From: Lentzea nigeriaca
GTDB lineage: Bacteria > Actinomycetota > Actinomycetes > Mycobacteriales > Pseudonocardiaceae
Assembly (NCBI RefSeq): GCF_016907955.1
Contig: NZ_JAFBCX010000005.1
Location: forward strand, 124,001 to 188,000
Direction: 5' to 3'
Length of the DNA: 64,000 nt
The notes beneath the pieces were generated by a model. It was given only the letters and a program-made list of their open reading frames with translations. It had not been told where the DNA came from and did not search any database. The translations under genes were made by a program, and so were the position numbers. Positions 19,430 to 31,495 of this stretch are shown here, in pieces; within the stretch, counting starts at the first letter, position 1; each line of letters begins with the position of its first letter.

Positions 19430-19924
19430 TCAGGGTTCCTGGAACGGTTTGGAGCCGCCGGGGACGTCGTCCGGGAAGATCGGGCAGCGGATCTCGCCGG
19501 TCAGGAACTTCCTGATGAAGCTCGAGAAGTTGCCGTCGTACGACCAGCTCTGGCGCAGGTCCGTGATCACCACGGTCCACTCGTCCGGCTCGCCGCTGGT
19601 GAACCACAGGCAGTGGTCGCCGTTCAGGGTCGTGCCCCACGGCAGCAGGCCCGGCACGTCGGGGTGCACGCGCAGACCCGGTTGCCTGCGCAGCGCACGC
19701 AGGATCTTCGGCGCCTGCGCCATCCAGTTCATGAACCCGGCACGCGCAGTGGGATGCAGGATCCGGACGTAACCACCCACCACGAGTGGTGGATAGGCCT
19801 CCGCGAGGTGCACGTAGTCGCTCGGCAACGCGGTGCCCGCACGTGATTTGACCGCGTCCCAGTCAACCGGGTCCGGACGCCGTTCTGGCGCTCCCAGCAG
19901 ATCGATCCACTCGTCAGGCGGCAC
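19430..19924 (-). CDS. SMI1/KNR4 (SUKH) family protein
   Basis: A 164-residue single-domain protein with the SUKH pattern: VDWDAVKSRAGTALPSDYVHLAEAYP early, GLLPWGTTLNGDHCLWF in the middle and SSFIRKFLTGEI late. SUKH proteins are often immunity proteins for secreted toxins, but many are free-standing with unknown roles. GTG with GGAGGT five bases upstream. It follows the TetR gene by 18 bp and may be the third gene of the aldo/keto reductase operon. No toxin gene is adjacent. Confidence 0.82.
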   Translation of the reverse strand: MPPDEWIDLLGAPERRPDPVDWDAVKSRAGTALPSDYVHLAEAYPPLVVGGYVRILHPTARAGFMNWMAQAPKILRALRRQPGLRVHPDVPGLLPWGTTLNGDHCLWFTSGEPDEWTVVITDLRQSWSYDGNFSSFIRKFLTGEIRCPIFPDDVPGGSKPFQEP

Positions 19925-19942
19925 CGCTCACCTCCGTGACCC

Positions 19943-20551
19943 TCAAGCATCGCCTGCGGCACTCGGGATTCGGTTGTACCGCAGTCCCGCGATGACCAGT
20001 GAGACCACGGCGTCGAACGCATCCTGAATGTGAGGATCGCCCCACTCCTGGGCGTGCGCCGGGTGGTGGAACCTGTCGGTCGCGTCCCACACCGCCTGCG
20101 CCGTCGCGTTCACGTCGTCCGTCACGAACTCGTGGGTTTCCACTCCCGCCGAAATGATGCGCGCGAGCTGACCCACCAGGTGCTCGACGTGGTACTCGGG
20201 AATGGCGCGACTCTCCCGGACCAGCACCAGGTACGTCGCGAACAGCTCGGGTTCGTCGACGTGCGAGAGCTTCTTGCGGTCGAAGAGCTTCTGCAGCCAG
20301 GCCCTGAGCATCTCGGCAGCGGTGAGCCCCTGGTCGAACGTCGGCTCCATCGCCACGTGCTGCGCGTCGAGCCAGCGCCGGGTCACGGCCTCCCGCAACG
20401 CGGCCTTGGTCGGGAAGTGGCGGTAGACGCTGCCGTGGCTGACCCCGAGCGCCTTGGCGACGTCGACCACCGTCGCCTTGGCAGGGCCGTACCTGCGCAG
20501 CACCTCTTCGGTCGCCACGAGGATCGCCTCGGACGTCAACGTCTCCGCCAC
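19943..20551 (-). CDS. TetR family transcriptional regulator
   Basis: A 202-residue TetR protein. The N-terminal helix-turn-helix is ATVVDVAKALGVSHGSVYRHFPTKAALREAV; the C-terminal part resembles TetR_C domains of the YcdC/AcrR type and ends with LVIAGLRYNRIP. GTG with GAGAGGTGAG upstream. It starts four bases after the aldo/keto reductase stop. The perfect 9-bp inverted repeat upstream of the reductase is a plausible autoregulatory operator. Confidence 0.9.
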   Translation of the reverse strand: MAETLTSEAILVATEEVLRRYGPAKATVVDVAKALGVSHGSVYRHFPTKAALREAVTRRWLDAQHVAMEPTFDQGLTAAEMLRAWLQKLFDRKKLSHVDEPELFATYLVLVRESRAIPEYHVEHLVGQLARIISAGVETHEFVTDDVNATAQAVWDATDRFHHPAHAQEWGDPHIQDAFDAVVSLVIAGLRYNRIPSAAGDA

Positions 20552-20555
20552 GTAC

Positions 20556-21539
20556 TCACCTCTCGCTGTCCAAGAAGGCCATCATCGCGGTCGGGTACCG
20601 AGTGCCCGCAGCGGCCCCAACAGGAACAACGGCCTCGATCTCCTGCAATTCCCGCTCGGTGAACGTCACGTCGACGGCCCCGATCGCCTCGTTCAGCCTC
20701 GCACGCTTGGTCGTGCCGACGAGAGGCACCACGTCCTCTCCGCGTGCCGCGACCCACGCGATGGCGAGCTGCGCGACCGTGACTCCCTTGTCCTGCGCGA
20801 TCTCGTCGAGCTTCGCGACGAGGGCCTGGTTGCGGACCAGGTTGTCACCCTGGAACCGGGGCGTGTGGCCGCGGTAGTCGCCCTCGCCGATGGTGAGCGG
20901 CGTGGCCGAGATCAGACCGCGTGACAGCACCCCGTACGCGGTGATGCTGATGCCGAGCTCTCGCGTGGTCTGCAGGATCTCCCGCTCGACGCCGCGCTCC
21001 AGCAGCCCGTACTCGATCTGCAGATCGACGATCGGGTGCACGGCGTGGGCCCTGCGGATCGTCTCGGCGCCGACCTCGCTCAGGCCGATGTGCCGGACGC
21101 GCCCCTTCTCGACCTGCTCGGCGATGGCGCCGATGGTGTCCTCGATCGGCACGTCCGGGTCGAGCCTCGCCGGCCGGTAGATGTCGACGTGGTCCGTGCC
21201 GAGCCGCTGCAGCGAGTACGCGAGGAAGTTGGCCACCGCGGCGGGGCGGGTGTCGAAGCCGACGAACGTGCCGTCCGCGTCCCGCATGCCACCGAACTTG
21301 ACGCTGAGCTGCACCTCGTCCCGGCGTCCCTTGATGGCCTCGCTGATGAGCAGCTCGTTGTGGCCCTGGCCGTAGAAGTCGCCGGTGTCGAGCAACGTGA
21401 CGCCCGCGTCCATCGCCGCGTGGATGGTCGCGATGCTCTCGTCGCGGTCGGCCGGGCCATAGGCGTCGGACATGCCCATGCAGCCCAGCCCGATGGCGGA
21501 CACGATCGGGCCGGTGGATCCGAGCTGACGCTTCTGCAT
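20556..21539 (-). CDS. Aldo/keto reductase
   Basis: A 327-residue (beta/alpha)8 NADPH-dependent oxidoreductase. It has GLGCMGMSDAYG, the catalytic Asp/Tyr in LLDTGDFYG, the lysine in LSVKFGG and the cofactor-binding VPLVGTTKRARL. The usual catalytic histidine context (YQHR) is replaced by IYRPARLDP, so the tetrad is incomplete, a variation seen in one bacterial subgroup; activity may be altered. GGAG precedes the ATG. It heads the operon with tetR. Confidence 0.9.
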   Translation of the reverse strand: MQKRQLGSTGPIVSAIGLGCMGMSDAYGPADRDESIATIHAAMDAGVTLLDTGDFYGQGHNELLISEAIKGRRDEVQLSVKFGGMRDADGTFVGFDTRPAAVANFLAYSLQRLGTDHVDIYRPARLDPDVPIEDTIGAIAEQVEKGRVRHIGLSEVGAETIRRAHAVHPIVDLQIEYGLLERGVEREILQTTRELGISITAYGVLSRGLISATPLTIGEGDYRGHTPRFQGDNLVRNQALVAKLDEIAQDKGVTVAQLAIAWVAARGEDVVPLVGTTKRARLNEAIGAVDVTFTERELQEIEAVVPVGAAAGTRYPTAMMAFLDSER

Positions 21540-21583
21540 TGCCGATCTCCTTCGTCTCTGTGACTTCCAGCCTGCCCGATGGA

Positions 21584-21607
21584 CTGACAGATTTCAATAT
21601 CTGTCAG
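21584..21607. promoter_or_regulatory. 9-bp inverted repeat, candidate TetR operator
   Basis: CTGACAGAT and ATCTGTCAG are perfect inverted repeats separated by TTCAAT, about 45 bp upstream of the aldo/keto reductase start. Size and position fit a TetR-family operator for the regulator in the same operon. Confidence 0.6.
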
Positions 21608-21640
21608 CCGTCAGTTGTCCGCCCCCATTGACAAAAGAGT

Positions 21641-21654
21641 TTTGAACGTTCAAA
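21641..21654. promoter_or_regulatory. Perfect 14-bp palindrome before the ArsR-like gene
   Basis: TTTGAACGTTCAAA is self-complementary and lies 12 bp upstream of the ArsR-like start, in an AT-rich patch. Position suggests autoregulation by that winged-helix protein, distinct from the neighbouring TetR site. Confidence 0.55.
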
Positions 21655-21666
21655 GTTGTTTTTGCA

Positions 21667-22209
21667 ATGAGAGACGTGATCTACCTGGACCGGATGGAGC
21701 AGGCCGAGACCCTGCTCAAGCCGCAGCGCGTGGAGGTGCTGCGGCAGCTCGCCGCGCCGCGTTCGTGCACCGAGATCGCCGAGGTGCTCGACCAGACGCC
21801 GCAACGCGTGCACTACCACGTGAAGCAGCTGGTCAAGGCCGGCCTCGCGGCCCAGGTCGCCGAGCGCAAGGTGCGCGGCGTCCAGGAAGGCCTCTACCAG
21901 GCGGTGGCGCGGTCGTACTGGCTGTCGCCGCGACTGGTCGGCCGGATCGGCTCGCGCGACGAACTCGCCTTGGGCCACCTCGTCGACCTCGCCGAGCAGA
22001 TCCAGGTCGACGTGGCAGCGCTGGACCGCGACACCGAACTGCCGTCGGTCGGCGTGTCCGGCGAGATCCGCGTGCGGCCGGAGGACCGGCAGCGGTTCCT
22101 GGCCGAGCTGCAGACGACGTTGCAGGACCTCTTCACCCGATATGGCGGCGCTGAGGGGGATGCGTTCCGCATCGCGCTCGCCTGTTACCCGAAGGGAGAC
22201 AACCGATGA
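21667..22209 (+). CDS. ArsR-type winged-helix regulator
   Basis: A 180-residue protein with a winged helix at residues 13-75 (LLKPQRVEVLRQLAAPRSCTEIAEVL, then TPQRVHYHVKQLVKAGL), typical of the ArsR/HTH_20 group paired with SRPBCC proteins. No metal-binding cysteine cluster is seen, so it likely senses something other than metal. Its stop overlaps the SRPBCC start as ATGA. A perfect palindrome just upstream is a likely operator. Confidence 0.87.
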   Translation: MRDVIYLDRMEQAETLLKPQRVEVLRQLAAPRSCTEIAEVLDQTPQRVHYHVKQLVKAGLAAQVAERKVRGVQEGLYQAVARSYWLSPRLVGRIGSRDELALGHLVDLAEQIQVDVAALDRDTELPSVGVSGEIRVRPEDRQRFLAELQTTLQDLFTRYGGAEGDAFRIALACYPKGDNR

Positions 22210-23072
22210 GCACCGGAGTTGTCCGCGTTCGCACCACCGCGCCCGCCGCGCGGATCCACCAGGCCCTGACGACGACCGAAGGCCTGCGAACCTGGCTCGC
22301 CGAACACGCGTTCGTGGATCTCGGGCAAGGGATCTACGAGTTCTGGGGACGCTACACACCGGAAGGCGAACGGGGACGGCAGAAGCTGCTGAGCGTGGAC
22401 GACACGTCCGTGAGCTTCTCCTGGTTCCTGAACGGCACGGACTACACGGTTTCGCTCGCCGTGGAGGAACGCGGCGGCGAGACGGTGATCGCCATGACGC
22501 AGTCCCCGTACCCGACCTGGGGTGACGGCAACGACTGGGCCGAGACCATCCAGACGTTCTGGCCGCTGGTGCTCGCGAACCTGGTCGAGCACGTCGAGGA
22601 CCGGCCGGTGTTCGGGTTCTGCGATTTCACGACACCCGAGCAGCGGTTCGAGACCGACATCGCGGCGACGCCCGCGGCCATCATCGACGCTTTGACCGAC
22701 CCGGACGTGTTCGCCCGGTGGTTCGGGGCGCGGATGGAGATCGAGCCGCACGTCGGCGGCCGCTGGACGATGGGGAGCCTCGAGTCCGACGAGACGCCGG
22801 CGAAGATCCTCGCTTTGGACTCCGAGCACTTCACGCTGGAGTTCCAGGAGGGGATGGTCGCGTCCTGGGAGCTGAAGGGCTCGGAGGGCAGGACACACCT
22901 GACGTTCGTGCAGAGCGGGTTCGACACGACCAACCCGCCGTACGGCCCGTGGATGGGCTGGCTCAGCGGGTTCGCGGACCTCAAGCGCATGCTGGAGGTG
23001 CCGGAGTGGCGTCCGATGTGGCATTCGATGGAAATGCCCGGTCTGCCCGATGGCGTTCTCACTCTTGAATGA
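22206..23072 (+). CDS. SRPBCC/AHSA1 domain protein (two domains)
   Basis: A 288-residue protein with two START/Bet v1-like units: residues ~1-140 (IHQALTTTEGLRTWLAEHAF) and ~145-285 (IIDALTDPDVFARWFGARM, GGRWTMGS). The pattern W(F)-x-A/D and the hydrophobic cavity fold bind lipophilic ligands or assist Hsp90-like chaperones. ArsR-SRPBCC pairs are common in actinobacteria; function is generally unknown. The start overlaps the ArsR stop by four bases. Confidence 0.87.
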   Translation: MSTGVVRVRTTAPAARIHQALTTTEGLRTWLAEHAFVDLGQGIYEFWGRYTPEGERGRQKLLSVDDTSVSFSWFLNGTDYTVSLAVEERGGETVIAMTQSPYPTWGDGNDWAETIQTFWPLVLANLVEHVEDRPVFGFCDFTTPEQRFETDIAATPAAIIDALTDPDVFARWFGARMEIEPHVGGRWTMGSLESDETPAKILALDSEHFTLEFQEGMVASWELKGSEGRTHLTFVQSGFDTTNPPYGPWMGWLSGFADLKRMLEVPEWRPMWHSMEMPGLPDGVLTLE

Positions 23073-23088
23073 TCGGCCGAACCAGGCG

Positions 23089-23117
23089 GGTGAGAGCCAG
23101 GTCATTCGGCTCTCACC
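23089..23117. terminator. Hairpin between convergent genes
   Basis: GGTGAGAGCC and GGCTCTCACC form a perfect 10-bp stem with a 9-nt loop. It lies just after the SRPBCC stop and before the convergent VTT-protein stop, so it could end both transcripts. Confidence 0.6.
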
Positions 23118-23142
23118 GTCTGACCGCGAATGCGCCACACCA

Positions 23143-23649
23143 CTAGAACCAGGCCATGACCATGGCCGGCGAGGCCGCGAGGAAGCTGAACCTCGCGAAG
23201 CGGCCCACCATTCCCGTCACCACGAACATCACCGTCGACATGCCCGCCAGCCCGGCGAGAACGCTCGTCGCCATGAACGGCGGCACCCCGACCAGTGAGC
23301 TCACCGCGTGCGTGCCGGCCATCCAGTTCGGGTGCGCCCGGCACTTCGCGTGGATCCAGTCGCCCCAGCGGTGCATCCGCGTACCGGGCCCGAACCAGCG
23401 CTGAAGGCGTGACTGCTTGGCCTTTTCCTTGCGGTGCATGAACTTCGGCAGCTTGATGTCGCCGCGTGCCGCGTAGAAGTACAGCAGCTTGCCGAGCACC
23501 TGGGCGACGGCCACGACGAGGCCGACGAGAAAGCACGACACGCCGGGCCAGCGCGCGCCGACACCCACCACCCACATTTCGATGCTGATGAAGGGAACGA
23601 GCGCCGAGCCGAACGCGACCCCGAAGGTGAGGCCAACCAAGGCGAGCAC
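23143..23649 (-). CDS. Small VTT/DedA-like membrane protein
   Basis: A 168-residue membrane protein with about four hydrophobic segments. The middle has the charged re-entrant region (YFYAARGDIKLPKFMHR) and THAVSSLVGVPPFMATSVLAGLAGMS, reminiscent of VTT-domain (DedA/YqaA-like) proteins. DedA-type proteins act in lipid carrier flipping, but this copy is short. GTG start. It follows the GNAT gene on the same strand by 21 bp. Confidence 0.68.
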   Translation of the reverse strand: MLALVGLTFGVAFGSALVPFISIEMWVVGVGARWPGVSCFLVGLVVAVAQVLGKLLYFYAARGDIKLPKFMHRKEKAKQSRLQRWFGPGTRMHRWGDWIHAKCRAHPNWMAGTHAVSSLVGVPPFMATSVLAGLAGMSTVMFVVTGMVGRFARFSFLAASPAMVMAWF

Positions 23650-23670
23650 CCGGCCGAGGCTACACAGATC

Positions 23671-24213
23671 TCAGTGGTCGAGTCGGACGGTCAAGGGGCC
23701 GGACACCCGGATTTCGCGCAACGGACGCCCGCCTGCGTCCAATGTGCGCACCGTGCCGTCACCCGACCAGCCCAGTCGTTCGTAGAAGTTGCGCGACGCC
23801 TTGTCGGCTTCCGGCACCCACGCGATCCCGCGCGTCGCACCTGCTTCCTTCAAGCGCCTGCACGCCTCCGCCACCAGCCGCGTGCCGTGGCCTCGCCTGC
23901 CCCAGCGCGGTTCGACGAGAACGCTGAGCAAAGCGGTCGTCTCCGCGTCCTCCGGCAGCGAACCGTCCGCCTTGGCCACCTCGTCGTCCGGAGCCTTGCT
24001 GGCCACGACGAAGCCGACGATCCACTCCCCTTCCGTCGCCTTGAGCACCGCTTCCTGCTGGACGGCCATCGCCCACGCCTCGTCGGTGTCGAGCGTGTCG
24101 AGGACCTCCCGCGGCAACAGCTGGGAGTACGCGAGCCTCCACGTCTCCCGATGGATGCGGACGATCTCCGAAAGGTCTGCAGCGGTGGCGATGTGGACGC
24201 CGGCGTCGGCCAT
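23671..24213 (-). CDS. GNAT family N-acetyltransferase
   Basis: A 180-residue GNAT with the acetyl-CoA loop VEPRWGRRGHGTRLVAEA and the C-terminal ASRNFYERLGWSGDG motif. The substrate is unknown. On the minus strand TAAGGT lies six bases before the ATG and no ribosome site is seen, so translation is likely leaderless. It is divergent from the YcaQ-like gene. Confidence 0.87.
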   Translation of the reverse strand: MADAGVHIATAADLSEIVRIHRETWRLAYSQLLPREVLDTLDTDEAWAMAVQQEAVLKATEGEWIVGFVVASKAPDDEVAKADGSLPEDAETTALLSVLVEPRWGRRGHGTRLVAEACRRLKEAGATRGIAWVPEADKASRNFYERLGWSGDGTVRTLDAGGRPLREIRVSGPLTVRLDH

Positions 24214-24283
24214 AACCGCACCTTATCGACGCCGTGTCGCGGAATTGTCAGGGGTGCGTGGCAACATCGGCCTCGTGCAGAGG

Positions 24284-25489
24284 ATGAGCGCGGACGTAGC
24301 CCGCCGAATCGCCCTGGGCTCCCAGGGCTTCACCGACTCCAGGCCCGCAGCGGCCACCCGCAGGCACCTGCAGCGCGTGCTCTCCCGCGTGCAACTGCTG
24401 CAGATCGACTCGGTGAACGTGGCGGTCCGCGCCCACTACATGCCGCTGTTCTCGCGGTTAGGTGCCTACGACCCCTCGCTGCTGGACGAGGCGGCCTGGA
24501 CCCACTCCTCGCGCAAGCCCCGCATGCTCGTCGAGACCTGGGCCCACGAGGCCTCGCTGGTCCCGGTCCCGGACTGGCCGCTGTTCCACTCCGGCGCGAA
24601 GAAACGCGGCTGGTGGCAGCACTACCAGACCGTCCTCGAACGCTCCCCGCAGCTCGTCGACGAGGTTCTGTCCGCCATCAAGGAGCTGGGCCCGATCGGC
24701 GCGGGCGCCCTGGAGAAGGCTCTCGTGGGCGACTCCGGCCGGTCGAAGGGCCCGTGGTGGGACTGGTCCGAGGTCAAGCGCGTGTGCGAGGTCCTGTTCG
24801 GCGTCGGTGTCCTGACCACCGGCACCCGCCGCAGCTTCGAGCGCCTCTACGACCTGACCGAACGCGTGATCCCGCCGGACGTCCTCGCGCGGAAGCTGAC
24901 CCCGGATGAGGGCGCCCGCGAGCTCGTCCGGCGTTCCGCGGTGGCCCTGGGCGTGGCGACAGAACCCGACCTGCGCGACTACTACCGCCTCGACCCGCGC
25001 CGCTCGCAGGCCGCCGTGGCCTCCCTGGTGGAGGAGGGCGTGCTGGAGCCGGTGGCGGTCGACGGCTGGCGCGGCGTCGGCTACCGCCACGTCGACGCGG
25101 AGGCGCCGCGGCGGGTGGAGGGCCGCGCGTTGCTGTGCCCGTTCGACCCGCTGATCTGGGAGCGGGCCCGCACCGAGCGGATCTTCGGGTTCCGGTACCG
25201 CATCGAGATCTACGTGCCCGAGCCGCGGCGGGTGCACGGCTACTACGTGTTCCCGTTCCTGCTGGACGGTCAGCTGGTCGGCCGCGTCGACCTGAAGGCC
25301 GACCGGGCGGCAGGAGTGCTGCGGGTGCAGTCGGCGTTCGCGGAGGAAGGTGTGGAGCGCGGCCGGGTTGCTGCCGAGCTGGCCGGGGAGCTTCAGCACA
25401 TGGCCGAGTGGCTGGGGCTGGAGGATGTTCTCGTGGTGCGGAAGGGAGACCTGGCCGCGGAACTGGCGGCGGCCGTCGCGACCGGCTGA
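24284..25489 (+). CDS. Winged-helix DNA glycosylase, YcaQ/AlkX family
   Basis: A 401-residue protein starting MSADVARRIALGSQGF, with QIDSVNVAVRAHYMPLFSRLG and the late LLCPFDPLIWERARTERIFGF block. These match the HTH_42 (YcaQ/AlkX/AlkD2-like) family, whose members unhook interstrand crosslinks and some large N7 adducts. The QxD-like motif (LLQIDSVN) near residue 43 is the expected active region. GTGs at 24254 and 24275 are alternative starts. It ends 4 nt before the convergent GrpB stop. Confidence 0.86.
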   Translation: MSADVARRIALGSQGFTDSRPAAATRRHLQRVLSRVQLLQIDSVNVAVRAHYMPLFSRLGAYDPSLLDEAAWTHSSRKPRMLVETWAHEASLVPVPDWPLFHSGAKKRGWWQHYQTVLERSPQLVDEVLSAIKELGPIGAGALEKALVGDSGRSKGPWWDWSEVKRVCEVLFGVGVLTTGTRRSFERLYDLTERVIPPDVLARKLTPDEGARELVRRSAVALGVATEPDLRDYYRLDPRRSQAAVASLVEEGVLEPVAVDGWRGVGYRHVDAEAPRRVEGRALLCPFDPLIWERARTERIFGFRYRIEIYVPEPRRVHGYYVFPFLLDGQLVGRVDLKADRAAGVLRVQSAFAEEGVERGRVAAELAGELQHMAEWLGLEDVLVVRKGDLAAELAAAVATG

Positions 25490-25493
25490 CGGC

Positions 25494-26035
25494 TCACGCG
25501 GTTTCGGCGAGAACGCTCGCCACGAAGGCCGCCTTGCCTTCCGTGTACGCCTCGCGGTCGTTCCCGTTCTCGGCCGCCAGCCGTCGTTTCAGGTCCTCGT
25601 AGGCCTGGGCGAGGCGCGCGTTGTTGCGCAGCGCGTCCCTGAACCGGATTTGGTCGGTCCACCTCGGATGCCCCGCCAGGATCAGGTGCAGGTGCGCCTC
25701 GCGCCGCTGCCCCGACGCGTCCGGCTTCACGAAGAACCGGCGCCACGGCCGGCCATCCAGTTCTGGACGCACATAGGCCCAGCCGTCAGCCTCAAGAAGC
25801 TCGGACGCCTGCGCGACCACGGCGTCGAGGTCGGTCACCGAGACCATCAGATCCACGATCGGCTTGGCCGCAAGACCGGGCACCGCCGTGGACCCGACGT
25901 GTTCGACGCCGTCGACCACCCATGTCGCGAGCAGACCGGAAAGCCGCGAGCACTCGGCCTCGGCCCGGACGATCCAGCGGGGGTCGTGCGGACGCACCTC
26001 CGGCCGCTCGTACGCCCACGCCGGGGCGGCCTCGC

Positions 26036-26039
<4 letters not shown>
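25494..26039 (-). CDS. GrpB family protein (nucleotidyltransferase fold)
   Basis: A 181-residue protein with the GrpB/UPF0157 signature VEHVGSTAVPGLAAKPIVDLM, a nucleotidyltransferase-like fold with Gly-Ser and the following Asp, and HLHLILAGHPRW. Some relatives are fused to dephospho-CoA kinase; the free-standing role is unknown. GTG overlaps the upstream stop by four bases (GTGA). It is the last gene of the pnp-pepR-dapB string. Confidence 0.88.
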
Positions 26040-28600
<2,561 letters not shown>

Positions 28601-28604
<4 letters not shown>

Positions 28605-30850
28605 TGCGCGGGAGCCGCCTCAGCAGCAGCGTCCTCGGCCTGGGGAGCCTCGGCGCCCTCAGCCGGCTTCGCGGCGTCCTCGTCCGACACGACGATCAGG
28701 CTGATCTTGCCGCGCTGGTCGATGTCGGCGATCTCGACGCGGAGCTTGTCGCCGACCTTGACGACGTCCTCCACCTTCGCGATGCGCTTGCCGTTGCCCA
28801 GCTTCGAGATGTGGACGAGGCCGTCCTTGCCGGGCAGCAGCGAGACGAACGCGCCGAACGCCGCCGTCTTCACCACGGTGCCCAGGAAGCGCTCGCCGAC
28901 CTTCGGCAGCTGCGGGTTCGCGATCGCGTTGATCATGCCGATCGCGGCCTCGGCCGAGGGGCCGTCCGCCGCACCGACGTAGATCGTGCCGTCGTCCTCG
29001 ATCGAGATGTCGGCACCGGTCTGCTCGGTGATCGAGTTGATCATCTTGCCCTTCGGGCCGATGACCTCGCCGATCTTGTCGGTCGGGATCTTGACCGACG
29101 TGACGCGCGGAGCGAAGGCGCTCATCTCGTCCGGGTCGGCGATGGCCTCGGCCATGACCTCCAGGATCGTGTAGCGAGCGTCGCGCGCCTGGCCGAGGGC
29201 CTGCGCGAGGACCTCGGACGGGATGCCGTCGAGCTTCGTGTCGAGCTGCAGCGCCGTCACGAACTCCTTGGTGCCCGCCACCTTGAAGTCCATGTCGCCG
29301 AACGCGTCCTCGGCACCGAGGATGTCGGTCAGCGCCACGTAGCGGGTCTCGCCGTCGACCTCGTCGGACACGAGGCCCATCGCGATGCCGGAGACCGGGG
29401 CCTTCAGCGGGACACCGGCGTTGAGCAGCGACATCGTCGAGGCGCAGACCGAGCCCATCGAGGTGGAGCCGTTGGAGCCCAGCGCCTCGGAGACCTGGCG
29501 GATCGCGTACGGGAACTCGTCGCGCTTGGGCAGCACGGGCATGATCGCCCGCTCGGCCAGCGCGCCGTGGCCGATCTCGCGGCGCTTCGGCGAACCCACG
29601 CGGCCGGTCTCACCGGTCGAGTAGGGCGGGAAGTTGTAGTGGTGCAGGTAGCGCTTGTGCGTCTCGGGAGACAGCGAGTCGATCTGCTGCTCCATGCGCA
29701 GCATGTTCAGCGTGGTGACACCCAGGATCTGGGTCTCGCCGCGCTCGAACAGCGCCGAACCGTGCGTCCGCGGGATGATCGCGACCTCCGCGCTCAGGTC
29801 GCGGATGTCGGTGATGCCGCGGCCGTCGATGCGGACCTTGTCGCGCAGGATCCGCTGACGCACCAGCTTCTTGGTGAGCGAGCGGAACGCCGCGCCGATC
29901 TCCTTCTCGCGGCCCTCGAACTGCTCGGCCAGCTTGTCGAGCGTCGCGGCCTTGATCTCGTCGAGCTTGTCCTCGCGCTCGTGCTTGCCCGCGATGGTCA
30001 GCGCCTGCGCGAGCTCGCCGGAAGCGGCGGCCTCGACGGCCTCGAACGCGTCGGCCTGGTAGGCCGGGTACGTCGGGTACTCACCGGTCTCCTTGGCGGC
30101 GACCTGCGCGAGCTGCGCCTGCGCCTCGCAGAGGACCTTGATGAACGGCTTGGAAGCCTCGAGACCCGCGGCCACGACCTCCTCGGTGGGGGCGACGGCG
30201 CCCTCGCCGATCAGGTCGATCACGTTCTCGGTGGCCTCGGCCTCGACCATCATGATCGCGACGTCGCCCGACTCGACCACGCGGCCCGCGACGACCATGT
30301 CGAACACGGCCTTCTCGAGCTGCTCGTGGGTCGGGAACGCCACCCACTGGCCCTCGATCAGAGCGACGCGGACGCCACCGATCGGGCCGGAGAACGGCAG
30401 GCCGGCGAGCTGCGTGGACGCGGACGCGGCGTTGATCGCCACGACGTCGTACAGGTCGGCCGGGTTCAGGCTCATGACCGTGATGACGACCTGGATCTCG
30501 TTGCGCAGACCGTCCACGAAGGACGGGCGCAGCGGACGGTCGATCAGGCGGCAGGTCAGGATCGCGTCCGTGCTCGGACGGCCCTCACGCCGGAAGAACG
30601 AGCCCGGGATGCGGCCAGCGGCGTACATGCGCTCCTCGACGTCCACCGTGAGGGGGAAGAAGTCGAAGTGCTCCTTGGGCTGCTTCGACGCCGTGGTGGC
30701 GGAGAGCAGCATCGTGTCGTCGTCCAGGTACGCGACCACGCTTCCGGCGGCCTGACGCGCGAGGCGCCCGGTCTCGAAGCGGATGGTGCGCGAGCCGAAC
30801 TTGCCGTTGTCGATAACGGCAGTCGCCTCGTGGACCTCGATGTCCGTCAT
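28601..30850 (-). CDS. pnp: Polynucleotide phosphorylase / guanosine pentaphosphate synthetase
   Basis: A 749-residue protein with two RNase PH-like domains, an alpha-helical linker, a KH domain ([19 protein letters not shown]) and an S1 domain ([29 protein letters not shown]). It degrades RNA 3'-5' phosphorolytically and can add tails; Streptomyces homologues also make pppGpp. It ends in an Ala/Glu-rich tail. GAGGAG lies upstream of the ATG. The rpsO-pnp spacer holds hairpins. Confidence 0.97.
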
Positions 30851-31056
30851 TTACTTGTTACTCCTCGTCTTTCGGACACCGCTACGCGCGTTCTGACGAG
30901 GCCGGTCTTCGATCGAAGTCCCCTGGTTTCTGCTCTCCCAGACCGTTCTGGGGTGCCAGGGGGCCACTACCGAGGACCGGCGATACTTGCTCGCGCGCTG
31001 CGGGTCCTGTTTTTGTGCCTCTTTCAACCAGGGCTCTGTATACACCCGGTTGTACG
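30851..31056 (-). promoter_or_regulatory. rpsO-pnp intergenic leader with small hairpins
   Basis: This spacer holds the 12-bp palindrome CTTCGATCGAAG near 30907-30918 and a CCCAGA/TCTGGG hairpin near 30938-30953. In streptomycetes the rpsO-pnp spacer is known to form structures cut by RNase III, which feeds back on pnp expression; the same role is inferred here. The GAGGAG of pnp is at the downstream end. Confidence 0.45.
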
Positions 31057-31092
31057 CCGAGGGGGAGTGACCACGCGGTCACTCCCCCTCGG
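31057..31092 (-). terminator. Strong hairpin after rpsO
   Basis: CCGAGGGGGAGTGACC and its exact complement form a 16-bp stem with a 4-nt loop, starting 6 bp after the rpsO stop. There is no T-run. It may terminate or attenuate between rpsO and pnp. Confidence 0.72.
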
Positions 31093-31098
31093 GACGTT

Positions 31099-31368
31099 TC
31101 ACCTGCGCAGACCGAGGCGCTGGATCAGCGCGCGGTAGCGGTTGATGTCCACCTTGGTCAGGTAGTTCAGCAGACGGCGGCGACGGCCGACCATCAGCAG
31201 AAGACCACGGCGGGAGTGGTGGTCGTGCTTGTGCTGCTTCAGGTGCTCCGTGAGGTCAGCGATGCGCTTGCTCAGCAGGGCGACCTGGGCCTCGGTCGAG
31301 CCGGTGTCGCTGTCGTGCAGACCGTACTCGGCGAGGATGGACTTCTTCTGATCCGTGGACAGTGCCAC
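31099..31368 (-). CDS. rpsO: 30S ribosomal protein S15
   Basis: 89 residues, full length for S15. It carries the 16S-binding [12 protein letters not shown] and the RRRRLLNYL block. S15 binds 16S rRNA early in 30S assembly. GTG start with GGAGAAG six bases upstream. It is followed by a strong hairpin and pnp, the standard order. Confidence 0.97.
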   Translation of the reverse strand: MALSTDQKKSILAEYGLHDSDTGSTEAQVALLSKRIADLTEHLKQHKHDHHSRRGLLLMVGRRRRLLNYLTKVDINRYRALIQRLGLRR

Positions 31369-31495
31369 TAGGTACTTCTCCTACTTGTTCAGGTCCGTGC
31401 GGCCCCATGCCCGCCGAATTGCTGGCCGGGGTAGCCGGTGCTGGCCGCCACGGACCGCAGCCAGACCCAACTGGGAAGGTTATCAGGCACGGCGC

